A DNA stretch of 64,000 bases, taken from contig JAQYWK010000003.1 in the NCBI GenBank assembly GCA_030145055.1, forward strand, positions 62,001-126,000, written 5' to 3'. The stretch comes from Desulfovibrio sp. GTDB lineage: Bacteria; Desulfobacterota; Desulfovibrionia; Desulfovibrionales; Desulfovibrionaceae. The translations under genes were made by a program, and so were the position numbers. The notes beneath the pieces are model-generated. The model worked only from the letters and a program-made list of their open reading frames with translations, did no database searches and was not told the origin of the DNA. Shown here piece after piece: positions 20,246 through 29,430 of the stretch; the stretch's first letter is position 1; each line of letters opens with the position of its first letter.

Positions 20246-20286
20246 TGGTGAAATACCGCCTGATAATAATTTTACACCTGATTAAA

Positions 20287-20667
20287 TCAGGACGCGCCTT
20301 TCTTTTTGCGAAGCAAGATCATGCGCTTTTGAATCTCAAGAACCAACTTATCAAGACGTTCTTCCTGATATTTATCCAGATCAACAAAAACACACCCCAT
20401 AAGCCCTTTTCCGATATCCCTAACAATTTCAAGAGTTATCCCGACAAGAATATCCTTCTTGCCCAGAACAAGGTCTACCTCGAGGTTTGTGTTAACCTCA
20501 AAAGCGTCTTTTCCAGCTGAAAAAGCCAAACCGTTAATACTGAAATCTTTAACACTAAAAGGATCAGGATATCCCTTAACCTTAATAGCAAGCCCCGGAA
20601 CACTTGCCCGGAAAGCTCCCCTAGCCTTATTAGAACTCTCGTAAGAAAAATCCATCTTACTCACCAC
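20287..20667 (-). CDS. PilZ domain protein
   Basis: RGAFRASVPGLAIKV...FSVKDFSINGLAFSA...GLMGCVFVDLDKYQEERLDKLVLEIQKRM. Confidence 0.7.
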   Translation of the reverse strand: MVSKMDFSYESSNKARGAFRASVPGLAIKVKGYPDPFSVKDFSINGLAFSAGKDAFEVNTNLEVDLVLGKKDILVGITLEIVRDIGKGLMGCVFVDLDKYQEERLDKLVLEIQKRMILLRKKKGAS

Positions 20668-20709
20668 CCTCTGTTCATACAGTTAAGCAGTTAACACAAA
20701 TGCCAGCCA

Positions 20710-21456
20710 TTAAGGTCCGGTCATCATTTTTTCCAAAATAAATTCAACCCTCCTGTTACGCTGACGGTTGCGCACAGAATTGTTCGGCACAAGGGGGTCC
20801 ATTTCTCCAAGCCCTGTAGCCGTAAGTCTGTTTGGTTTAATACCAATTTTCATTAAATATCTAAGAACGTTAACAGCTCGTAGAGATGATATTTCCCAGT
20901 TATCCTTCAGCCTGCTTCCGGCTCCGGGAATGGTGTCATCAGTATAGCCTTTAATATTAATGTACTGATCCGCATGGGAAATAAAAAAGTCTTTAAGTGC
21001 AGCAATAGCCGCCCGCCCCTTTGTGCTGAGAGTAACATCTCCAGGTTTGAATAAAATATCTGACGGAAGTTTTATAATAATCTTACCATCTTCAAACTTG
21101 GCGCTCATAATTCCTTCGACACCTTTAGTCGTCTGGAGATACTTCACATCTTCAAAAACTTTTCTCTGCGCTTTAATAATCTGCCTGCGAGTCACGACCT
21201 GATTGAGAATAGCTCCAGCTTCTTCGCGTGAAACTCTGCTCGTAGCGATCTTGTGTAGCTTGCCAGTTATGGCTTTAGTGACGGACTGAAATGTTGCATC
21301 AAACTTTTTAGCATCAATTTCCGACATAGAGTAAAGCAAAATGAAAAAGACAAGTAGAAGCATGCATAAATCTGCAAACGTAGTTATCCACTCATTTGAA
21401 TCATCTTCTTCTTCAATATCGTCCGGCAATAGTGATGATTTAAGCTGATCACCCAT
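20710..21456 (-). CDS. motB: Flagellar motor protein MotB
   Basis: EWITTFADLCMLLLVFFILLYSMSEID plug/TM region and C-terminal OmpA-like domain (IKGYTDDTIPG...NRQRNRRVEFIL). Confidence 0.92.
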   Translation of the reverse strand: MGDQLKSSLLPDDIEEEDDSNEWITTFADLCMLLLVFFILLYSMSEIDAKKFDATFQSVTKAITGKLHKIATSRVSREEAGAILNQVVTRRQIIKAQRKVFEDVKYLQTTKGVEGIMSAKFEDGKIIIKLPSDILFKPGDVTLSTKGRAAIAALKDFFISHADQYINIKGYTDDTIPGAGSRLKDNWEISSLRAVNVLRYLMKIGIKPNRLTATGLGEMDPLVPNNSVRNRQRNRRVEFILEKMMTGP

Positions 21457-21459
21457 AAT

Positions 21460-22212
21460 CTAATCTCCAGTTCTGTCTTTAGGAGCCAGAAAAGAGGACA
21501 GTTTTTCATAAACAAGGCGTGGGTTATTATTTTCAAGAATAGATTTCGCACCTTCAAAAATAATTTCCAGATGCAATTGTTCCTGAAGTGTGCGGGCCTT
21601 AAGCTTGGCCCCGATAGGAATGAAAAGCACTGTGGCTAGAGCTGACCCATAAAAAGTGGTCAAAATAGCAATAGCCATAGCAGGTCCTATACTTTTGGGG
21701 TCTTCAAGATTAGAAAGCATCTGCACAAGGCCGATAAGCGTTCCAAGCATTCCGAAAGCAGGGGCTAGACCGGCAAGACGTTTGTATACATCATGCGCGA
21801 TTTTATGCCGCCTTTTCATGGCAGAAATTTCGATTTGGAGGGTGGTACGGATAAGTTCAGGGTCTGCATTATCAGCAATAAGCTGGCAAGACTTCCTCAG
21901 AACAACATTTTCAGTCTGAACATTCTCAAGAGCGATAAGACCTTCACGACGGCTGATCTCTGCAACTTTGACCATGATGTTAACAACTTCGTTGACCTTA
22001 ACTTTTCTTGAAGCAAAAGCCTTAAAGCCAGCAACCATGGCTTGAATTACTTCCTCGAAAGGGAAAGCAACACAGATAGACGCAAGAGTTCCGCCGATAA
22101 CAATCATCATACCGGGCAAGTTAATAAAGACATCAACTGCACCACCCATGAAAATCGCACCGACTACGAGAGAAAGCCCGACAAGCATCCCGATTAAAGT
22201 GGAAAAATCCAT
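21460..22212 (-). CDS. motA: Flagellar motor protein MotA
   Basis: MDFSTLIGMLVGLSLVVGAIFMGG; GLAPAFGMLGTLIGLVQMLSNLEDP; adjacent to motB. Confidence 0.94.
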   Translation of the reverse strand: MDFSTLIGMLVGLSLVVGAIFMGGAVDVFINLPGMMIVIGGTLASICVAFPFEEVIQAMVAGFKAFASRKVKVNEVVNIMVKVAEISRREGLIALENVQTENVVLRKSCQLIADNADPELIRTTLQIEISAMKRRHKIAHDVYKRLAGLAPAFGMLGTLIGLVQMLSNLEDPKSIGPAMAIAILTTFYGSALATVLFIPIGAKLKARTLQEQLHLEIIFEGAKSILENNNPRLVYEKLSSFLAPKDRTGD

Positions 22213-22315
22213 AGAATCCCATTCTCTTTTAAGTTAGTAATAAAAACAGTCCAGCGCGGCAGTTGTGCCCAGCGTGTACGTGATAAATCAACCCTAAAAC
22301 TACGAGTTTGAAACT

Positions 22316-23143
22316 ATGACCTCACCCGACCTAACATGTACTATTACCAGTCATATACTAGAAAAGATAGATAATTTTCAAGCGAATACCATCGGAATAA
22401 TTCTCGGTTCAGGACTCGGCGAAGCCATTGCAAAATTAGAAGATGCGATCGAAATACCGTATTCCGAAATACCAGGCCTGCCGCAGTCTACAGTAAAAGG
22501 ACACAGCGGACGCTTAATATACGGATTTATGGACAAAAAACCTGTGCTCGTTTTCAGCGGTAGATTCCATCTTTACGAAGGATACACAGCCGCGGAAGCA
22601 TGCATAACTATACGTATAATGGGTACGCTCGGCATAAAAAAAGTATTTATAACCAATGCAGCAGGAGCAATCAATCCGCATTTCGATGCAGGCGACCTCA
22701 TGCTCATTACAGACCACATAAACTTCACAGGACAATCTCCCTTAACTGGGCATAACTATGAAGAATGGGGCCTTAGGTTTCCCGATATGAGCAAGGTCTA
22801 CTGTGCTGATTTGCGGGCCACGGCTCTTGAAGCTGCCAAAGCTGTCTCCGTCCGCCTTGAGCGCGGTGTATACATGCAGCTATCAGGACCGAATCTAGAG
22901 ACTCCGGCTGAAACCCGCATGTTCAGGCTATTAGGAGGAGACGCTGTAGGTATGTCCACAGCAATCGAAGCGGTTACAGCTGTCCATATGGGGATGAAAG
23001 TGATGGGAATTGCTTGTTTGACCAATAAAAATCTCCCAGACTGCATGGATGAAACAACTCATGAACAGGTAATTGAACAAGCTACAAAATCTTCTGTGGC
23101 AATGTCTGCCCTTGTACGTGAAATTATTTCCCGCCTTGATTAA
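22316..23143 (+). CDS. Purine-nucleoside phosphorylase
   Basis: IGIILGSGLGEAI; VKGHSGRLIYG; VFSGRFHLYEGY; ITNAAGAIN; SGPNLETPAETRMFRLLGGDAVGMSTAIEAVTAVHMGMKVMGIACLTN. Confidence 0.93.
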   Translation: MTSPDLTCTITSHILEKIDNFQANTIGIILGSGLGEAIAKLEDAIEIPYSEIPGLPQSTVKGHSGRLIYGFMDKKPVLVFSGRFHLYEGYTAAEACITIRIMGTLGIKKVFITNAAGAINPHFDAGDLMLITDHINFTGQSPLTGHNYEEWGLRFPDMSKVYCADLRATALEAAKAVSVRLERGVYMQLSGPNLETPAETRMFRLLGGDAVGMSTAIEAVTAVHMGMKVMGIACLTNKNLPDCMDETTHEQVIEQATKSSVAMSALVREIISRLD

Positions 23144-23248
23144 ATATAGGAGTAATAAGTCATAAAATTGAGCAGTTTCATCCTTTTTTTGAAAAAGGTA
23201 TGAGCGGGCTATTATTTAATGTGCTGGCATTATGCATCTTTTAATGTG

Positions 23249-23264
23249 TGGTCTCAGCATTGCA
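23249..23264 (+). promoter_or_regulatory. Possible sigma-54 -24/-12 promoter upstream of FlgO-like lipoprotein
   Basis: TGGTCT CAGCA TTGCA: GG and GC separated by 10 bp, but only partial match in the -24 box. Confidence 0.35.
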
Positions 23265-23322
23265 TTCAATTTAACGACAGATTACTCACGAAATTTTATA
23301 TGTTTGAAACGGAGAGTTTTTC

Positions 23323-24000
23323 ATGCAAGGCAAAAACTATATCATAATATCGACGCTGTTTATATTAATGATTACTTCCGGTTGCGCAAAACAACAGGAA
23401 GCTACTATGAATTATGTAGGTAAAAGACCCACAACAGGCGATTTTTTTAATGTGGACGAAACTCCATTGATCGAAATTAATTACAAAGCCGCCGACAAGA
23501 TTTCCGCCCAGCTAGAAGAAATTCTTCCTGCGGGATCACCAATTACGGTAAATGTTTTTCGCTTACGCGGTAGCTCTCTTCAAACAGACTTCGCGCAGAT
23601 AACCACAGAGCAAGTGGCTTCACGCATAGCTCAAAAAGGATATGCTGTTGTTGCAGACAATTCAAAGTTTTCAACCCAAAGTGCGGATAAAGATGAACCT
23701 GCTCCCGTAAAATGCACCCTTGCCGGAGCATATACTGTAGGGCCGGAGCTAATTTATATGACTGCAGCCATAACTACACTTGACGACGGGGAAATTTTGG
23801 GATCGTGGGATTGGACTATACCCCTTAATGGTCAAACAAGATCATTACTTCCGGTTAATGATGGTGGATCAATAATCCCGCTGGTTAACACTTCCGGACC
23901 AATCTCAGATTCAAGCAATGCGCGCATAACCATTCAGCCGAGCTACGCACCGCAGCAAGGTGGTATTCATCCTGGATTTGAGCAAAATATTCTTGAATAA
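23323..24000 (+). CDS. FlgO-like lipoprotein
   Basis: Lipobox MITSGCA; FlgO-like core (NYKAADKISAQLEEIL...EQVASRIAQKGYAVV...LAGAYTVGPELIYMTAAITTLDDGEILGSWDWTIP). Confidence 0.65.
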   Translation: MQGKNYIIISTLFILMITSGCAKQQEATMNYVGKRPTTGDFFNVDETPLIEINYKAADKISAQLEEILPAGSPITVNVFRLRGSSLQTDFAQITTEQVASRIAQKGYAVVADNSKFSTQSADKDEPAPVKCTLAGAYTVGPELIYMTAAITTLDDGEILGSWDWTIPLNGQTRSLLPVNDGGSIIPLVNTSGPISDSSNARITIQPSYAPQQGGIHPGFEQNILE

Positions 24001-24021
24001 GCTTTTACTAGTCACCAAACA

Positions 24022-24056
24022 AAAAGCCCTTCACAGATCATCTGCGAAGGGCTTTT
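24022..24056. terminator. Bidirectional terminator between convergent genes
   Basis: AAAAGCCCTTC acagatcatctgc GAAGGGCTTTT. Confidence 0.85.
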
Positions 24057-24079
24057 GAAATATCCGCTGAATTTTAAGA

Positions 24080-25255
24080 CTAAGACTGAACCACAACTTG
24101 ATCACGCCCGTTCCGTTTGGCTTGATACAATCCCTTATCCGCAGCCTCGAGTAGCTCGTCAAGCTCTTCAACTCCAGTGTAACTGGTCAGCCCGATGCTG
24201 GTTGTTACCTTTTCGCCATGAGCAAAAGGCTGACTGGAAACAACTTCCCTGATTTCATTTACCAGCGTTGTAGCAGCTTCAATTGGTGTCTCAGGCATGA
24301 CCATGACAAACTCTTCTCCCCCTATTCTGGCGAAAAGGTCAGTATTTCTGATCCTGCTACAAACCAATCTGGCAAATTCCTTCAAAACGTCGTCGCCGAC
24401 TCCGTGCCCATAGGTGTCATTGATAGCTTTAAAATAGTCGAGATCAAAAATTGCAATGGACAAAGGGCGTTTATAGCGCCTGCTTAAATCCATATTTTTT
24501 TTGATATCCTCAGCAAAACCATGTCTGTTAGGAAGGCCGGTCAACTCATCAGTCACCGCCATTTCTTTCATGACGTTGAAGTTCTCATTAAGCTTACTGC
24601 GCATACCGTCTAAAGTCTTGCCAAGCATGGACAGCTCATCCTGCCCCTGCCACACACACGCTACACCAAGCTCACCTTTAGATAAAATATCCGCCTGCTG
24701 TGCCAATCGTCTAAGAGGCTTTAATATTTTAAAATATATTGCTGGAACAACGAGCAATAACGCGCCAAAAAACATGGAAGAGAACAAAAGAATAATATGA
24801 TTGCGAGCCTCATCAACCCGAGGAATTATCCAGCCATTGTCCACTTCAACTAGGACATAGCCTAGAACTTCGCCATCTTTTACAACTGTTTCTCGCATAG
24901 AGAAGGAATCAAATTGAGAATCGGGAGTTTCTTTGGAAACCCGCAAAAGATAGAGATCAAAAATTTCAGAGAAAACTTCAATACTAACTATACGCTTATC
25001 TTTTAACAGAGTACCGACAATATTCCGGACCCCTTCTGGAGAAAAGGATAACATTGCATCCTCAGTGCTCTCCACAAGAGTTTTAAGAGTTTCGCTATGA
25101 AACTCGCTTAACTCGTCTTCCAGCTTTAGTTGCTCATGCTCAAGAGTTATGATCATACCCGCAGTTATGGGAACGAGCAGTCCAAGTAGCAAAACCAAGA
25201 CAAGATGCAAGGCTACGCTATGAAATTTTGTATCTTTATCTATCAGCACGGTCAA
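24080..25255 (-). CDS. Membrane-bound GGDEF diguanylate cyclase
   Basis: Two hydrophobic segments, HAMP-like linker, GGDEF-type active site ARIGGEEFVMVMPE, DLDYFKAINDTYGHGVGDDVLKEFA. Confidence 0.92.
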   Translation of the reverse strand: MTVLIDKDTKFHSVALHLVLVLLLGLLVPITAGMIITLEHEQLKLEDELSEFHSETLKTLVESTEDAMLSFSPEGVRNIVGTLLKDKRIVSIEVFSEIFDLYLLRVSKETPDSQFDSFSMRETVVKDGEVLGYVLVEVDNGWIIPRVDEARNHIILLFSSMFFGALLLVVPAIYFKILKPLRRLAQQADILSKGELGVACVWQGQDELSMLGKTLDGMRSKLNENFNVMKEMAVTDELTGLPNRHGFAEDIKKNMDLSRRYKRPLSIAIFDLDYFKAINDTYGHGVGDDVLKEFARLVCSRIRNTDLFARIGGEEFVMVMPETPIEAATTLVNEIREVVSSQPFAHGEKVTTSIGLTSYTGVEELDELLEAADKGLYQAKRNGRDQVVVQS

Positions 25256-26258
25256 AACACTTCAAATCCTCAGTAAAATCGTGAACAGAAATTATCCCAA
25301 GAACAATATCTTTCCGTATCCTCTCAATACGTGCGCGCATTTTGCGACTAACCAGTGATTTATTATTTTCGTCAAACACGAGCCCCACGGCGTCCTGCTC
25401 AAGACCAAGCCGCTTATAATTATCTCGCCAAATACCTCTTTTAGCGAGCATCAAGGCTGCAAAAACGGTTTTGTCAGTACGCTTGACCATAGAAGTCAGT
25501 ACGCTGCCGGGATAAAGACCATTCTGGTTTACATCCACACCTATTCCAAGTTTACTGCGGTCTGCGACCGCCTCCAGCACAGCGGCCCCTGCTCCTCCGG
25601 CAGCTTGATAAATAACATCAGCCCCCATATCCATCATCCCATTCGCCAGAGCAGATGTAGCATTACCGTCGAACCATGATCCAGTATAACTGCCAATAAA
25701 ACCTTCAAGAACGGTTATTTGAGGATCAATATACTTTGCCCCCTGAACATATCCGCACCAGAACCGCCTAATAAATGGAATGTCCGCAACCGAAACAAAG
25801 CCAATGGTTTTACTCTTTGAACTCATGGCCGCCAAAGCTCCAGCTAGAAATGAGCCTTCATGTTCTGCCAGAACAAAAGAATACATATTAGGTTCATCAT
25901 AGACAGTATCGAGTACAATAAATCTAGTCCCTGGATAATCACGAACAAAATCAACTAAGTTATCAAATTGATTACCATAAAGTAGAAACACTGGGGAGTA
26001 TCCCCCATCAGCATATTTCTTAACACTTCTATAGTATTGCTCAGGTTCCAATCCGCTAACAACTTCTGTACAATTCAGCCCAGTCCTGCCCGAGAACCTT
26101 TTAACACCCTCGTGAATGGACACATTAAATGAATTGTTCTCAATATTGCCCTGATAAATCACCACAGGCTTAAAATTATCAGCATGAGCACAAACCACCT
26201 GTGCGAAACAGACAATAAGAAAAACAATCAAAACACAAAAATTACGCATCAACACCAT
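25236..26258 (-). CDS. BMP-family (Bmp/PnrA-type) periplasmic binding protein
   Basis: Signal peptide; FKPVVIYQGNIENNSFNVSIHEGVKRF; AEHEGSFLAGALAAMSSKSKTIGFVSVADIPFIRRFWCGYVQGAKY; VIYQAAGGAGAAVLEA. Confidence 0.8.
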   Translation of the reverse strand: MVLMRNFCVLIVFLIVCFAQVVCAHADNFKPVVIYQGNIENNSFNVSIHEGVKRFSGRTGLNCTEVVSGLEPEQYYRSVKKYADGGYSPVFLLYGNQFDNLVDFVRDYPGTRFIVLDTVYDEPNMYSFVLAEHEGSFLAGALAAMSSKSKTIGFVSVADIPFIRRFWCGYVQGAKYIDPQITVLEGFIGSYTGSWFDGNATSALANGMMDMGADVIYQAAGGAGAAVLEAVADRSKLGIGVDVNQNGLYPGSVLTSMVKRTDKTVFAALMLAKRGIWRDNYKRLGLEQDAVGLVFDENNKSLVSRKMRARIERIRKDIVLGIISVHDFTEDLKCFDRADR

Positions 26259-26322
26259 TTCACACTCCTTGATTTTTTAATATGCACTACAATCACAAAG
26301 CTATAAACCTTTAAAAACAAAA

Positions 26323-26355
26323 AAACGGTCCCGAAAATAATTTTCGGGACCGTTT
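26323..26355 (-). terminator. Terminator of the hcp-ferredoxin unit
   Basis: AACGGTCCCGAAAA taa TTTTCGGGACCGTTT, followed on the minus strand by a T-rich tract. Confidence 0.85.
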
Positions 26356-26431
26356 CATATTGAACACATATAAACTCTAATTGTTTTTATTAGGTAATAT
26401 TACCTAGCAACTCTTCAGAGATATTAAGATG

Positions 26432-27250
26432 TTAGAGGCTAATAGGCTGAACCAGATCTCCCTTAAAAATCACTTCGCCTGAACGGGCTACAATAATCTT
26501 TTCGGCAGGAATTTTAGCTCCAGAATTCTTAAGAGCCTTCGCAGTAATTTTGCTCATATTGGAGCAACAAGGAACTTCCATTTCAAGAAGAGTGATGGAT
26601 TTTAGACCTGCTGTTGCAAATATAGCGGTGAGCCTTTCGATGTAAAGATCGACGTCATCAAACTTAGGGCAACCCATGAGGACTTTGCGCCCCGGGAGGA
26701 ATCTTTCGTGGTATCCGGGCATGGATACTGCGACACAGTCTGCGGTAAGCAGTAGGTCTGCGCCCTTAAGGAAAGGTGCTTCCGCCGGAACAAGTCTAAG
26801 CTGAACAGGCCAGTGGGTCAGATGAGACTCAACAGATTTGCCTTCAACATCCACAACCTTTTTGACCTGCTTGGATGGGTTGAAAGTCTCAATCTTAGAG
26901 CTTGAACAACCACAGCCACAGCCGCCGGATGCGGGTTCTTCTTTAGGAGCGCCGCCGAGTCTCAGACTTTCAGGGGATGGCATGTGCTTTGGCACTGCTC
27001 TGCCCTGCCCTTCGAGAAGATCTCGAACAGCATCTGGATCAAAATCGACGGTCTCAACTTCCCGGACAGTAAGTGCGCCGGTAGGACACTCGCCCAGACA
27101 GGCTCCGAGACCATCACAATAAAGATCGGCAACCAGTTTAGCTTTGCCGTCAACAATCTGCAATGCGCCTTCTTCACAGCCGGGAACACATTCTCCACAA
27201 CCGTTACAGAGTTCTTCGTCTATATGGATGAGCTTTCTTGTAACCTTCAT
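26432..27250 (-). CDS. Ferredoxin-domain protein adjacent to hcp
   Basis: CNGCGECVPGCEEGAL...CDGLGACLGECPTGAL double [4Fe-4S] motifs; CGCGCS linker. Confidence 0.85.
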   Translation of the reverse strand: MKVTRKLIHIDEELCNGCGECVPGCEEGALQIVDGKAKLVADLYCDGLGACLGECPTGALTVREVETVDFDPDAVRDLLEGQGRAVPKHMPSPESLRLGGAPKEEPASGGCGCGCSSSKIETFNPSKQVKKVVDVEGKSVESHLTHWPVQLRLVPAEAPFLKGADLLLTADCVAVSMPGYHERFLPGRKVLMGCPKFDDVDLYIERLTAIFATAGLKSITLLEMEVPCCSNMSKITAKALKNSGAKIPAEKIIVARSGEVIFKGDLVQPISL

Positions 27251-27363
27251 AATTTTTCTCCTGAACCTGAAAACCTGATAAAAATTTGTTTATTTTACGG
27301 CGGAGAAGGAAATTCCTCCCCCGCCGATTTTAAGTCTGTAATTAAGTCTATTCGCTATACAAT

Positions 27364-28971
27364 CTATCCGAGGATAGCCTTAAGGTCTTCATCTGGAGTG
27401 CTGATAGGCATGATGTTGAAATTCTCAACAAGGAAGTTCAGCACGTTCGGGGTGATGAAAGCAGGAAGACTAGGCCCAATGCGGATGTCTTTGATTCCGA
27501 GGTGGAGCAAGGTCAACAGGATGGATACAGCTTTCTGCTCGTACCATGAAAGGATGAAGGATAATGGAAGCTCGTTCACGCCGCACTCGAATGCGCCGGC
27601 AAGAGCGACCGCAATCTGAACTGCGGAGTATGCATCATTACACTGTCCGATATCAAGCAAGCGAGGAATTCCACCAATGTCGCCGAGTTTTTTGTCGAAG
27701 AAACGGAACTTACCACAAGCGAGGGTAAGGATAATTGTATCTTCTGGAGCTTTTTCAACGAACTCAGTGTAGTAGTTACGACCAGGCTTAGCACCGTCAC
27801 AACCACCGACGAGGAAGAAGTGGCGAATTGCGCCAGCTTTAACAGCGTCGATAACTTTGTCAGCTACGCCGAGAACTGCGTTTCTTGCAAATCCACAAAG
27901 GACAGTTCCTTTGTCGGTGTCAGCAGGGAAGCCAGGAAGTTCTTTTGCTTTTGCAATAACTTCACTGAAATCACCGTTAAGAACGTGAGTCACTCCAGGC
28001 CATCCGACAAGACCAGTGGTGTAAATGTCACCGATGTACTTTTCCGAAGGTTTCTGAATGCAGTTAGTTGTCATAAGGATTGAGCCTGGGAATTCAGCAA
28101 ATTCTTTCAACTGATTCTGCCATGCTGTTCCGTAGTGACCGTAGAAATGGCTGAATTTTTTAAGTTCTGGGTATCCGTGACAAGGAAGCATTTCACCGTG
28201 GGTGTAAACGTTAATTCCTGTGCCTTCAGTCTGCTCAAGGATAGCACGAAGATCTTTCAGATCATGACCTGAAACTAGGATTGCCTTCCCAGCTTTTGCG
28301 CCGAGAGGTACTTCGGTAGGAACTGGGTGACCGTAAGTTCCGGTGTTACCAGCATCCAGAAGTTCCATTGCTCTAAGGTTAACTTCACCACACTTCATAC
28401 AAAGGCCGACAAGCTCTTCCATTCCAAGAGGCTTGAGGGATGCAGCTAGTGCTTCATGAAGGAATTCGTAAACTGCAGGATCTTCCTGACCAAGAATGGC
28501 AGCGTGATCAACGTATGCAGCTACACCTTTAAGACCATATATAAGAATCTGCTTTAGTGAACGCAGATCTGGATTTTCATCAAATGAAGTTACTGAGAAA
28601 GCTGCGCCCTGTTTGCTGAGTTCAGCAGCAGTTGCACCGATTTTAGTAGCTCCGTCACAAGAGCATCCGCCCTTGATCTTTCCAGCGAGTTCGTCTCTTG
28701 CCGCAGCAACATTCTTAACGATAGGAATAAATCTTTCGTCATCGAAGTTTACATTTGTAAGAGTTGAAAAAACAGCTTCGGCAGTAAGAAGATTCACAGC
28801 TGAAGGGATTTCGATTCCTTCTTCACGAGCTTGAACTGCCACGGTTCCCAACTCTGCAAGAACACGGATCAGAAGATCCTGAATTGCTGAAGTTTCATCG
28901 GTTTTTCCACATACACCTTTAACGGTACATCCTGTGCCTTTCGCTGTCTGTTCACACTGATTGCAAAACAT
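27364..28971 (-). CDS. hcp: Hydroxylamine reductase / hybrid cluster protein
   Basis: N-terminal MFCNQCEQTAKGTGCTVKGVCGK; HGEMLPCHGYPELKKF; VGGCDGAKPGRNYYTEF; LACGKFRFFD. Confidence 0.96.
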   Translation of the reverse strand: MFCNQCEQTAKGTGCTVKGVCGKTDETSAIQDLLIRVLAELGTVAVQAREEGIEIPSAVNLLTAEAVFSTLTNVNFDDERFIPIVKNVAAARDELAGKIKGGCSCDGATKIGATAAELSKQGAAFSVTSFDENPDLRSLKQILIYGLKGVAAYVDHAAILGQEDPAVYEFLHEALAASLKPLGMEELVGLCMKCGEVNLRAMELLDAGNTGTYGHPVPTEVPLGAKAGKAILVSGHDLKDLRAILEQTEGTGINVYTHGEMLPCHGYPELKKFSHFYGHYGTAWQNQLKEFAEFPGSILMTTNCIQKPSEKYIGDIYTTGLVGWPGVTHVLNGDFSEVIAKAKELPGFPADTDKGTVLCGFARNAVLGVADKVIDAVKAGAIRHFFLVGGCDGAKPGRNYYTEFVEKAPEDTIILTLACGKFRFFDKKLGDIGGIPRLLDIGQCNDAYSAVQIAVALAGAFECGVNELPLSFILSWYEQKAVSILLTLLHLGIKDIRIGPSLPAFITPNVLNFLVENFNIMPISTPDEDLKAILG

Positions 28972-29045
28972 AATTTATCTCCTTTTCAGGTAAGTTGTTT
29001 TCCTATTCGTTGATTGCAGAATAGGCAGAGACCCATCGGAAGTAT

Positions 29046-29059
29046 TTGATCCAAGTCAA
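29046..29059 (-). promoter_or_regulatory. HcpR-like (Crp/Fnr) operator upstream of hcp
   Basis: TTGAT CCAA GTCAA, one mismatch to the TTGAC-N4-GTCAA palindrome. Confidence 0.6.
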
Positions 29060-29075
29060 AAGCTCTAATTTTTTA

Positions 29076-29321
29076 TTAATCTTCCCAAATTATGCAGTTC
29101 GTAGGACACAAATCCATAATCTCTTCAATCTTTTCTTCGTCAGCACCCTCGGGATTATACACCTGAGGAATATTGGCGGGTCCCATGGTAAAAACTTCTG
29201 GAAATTCTTCAGCACAAGCTTCGCAGCCAATACATGTATCAATATCAATAGCTACAGTACGACTCATAATTTTCTCCTTTTTATTTTTTAAGATAAAAGG
29301 GGGCAATTCAAATTTACCCAT
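29076..29321 (-). CDS. Ferredoxin [4Fe-4S]
   Basis: DIDTCIGCEACAEEFPEVF...DLCPTNCIIWED. Likely start is MSRTVAIDID. Confidence 0.88.
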   Translation of the reverse strand: MGKFELPPFILKNKKEKIMSRTVAIDIDTCIGCEACAEEFPEVFTMGPANIPQVYNPEGADEEKIEEIMDLCPTNCIIWED

Positions 29322-29430
29322 ATCACATCTACGATTAAGATTATACTATTACTGAAAACTTATTACACCACTACTGGCAGGCACTATCAATCAGCCCTGC
29401 CTTCTTAGTATTGTTAATAATAGTTACTAT

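Noticed and set aside
26984-27619. 211-aa plus-strand ORF
   Set aside because: Antisense across the ferredoxin protein and hcp, both well supported.
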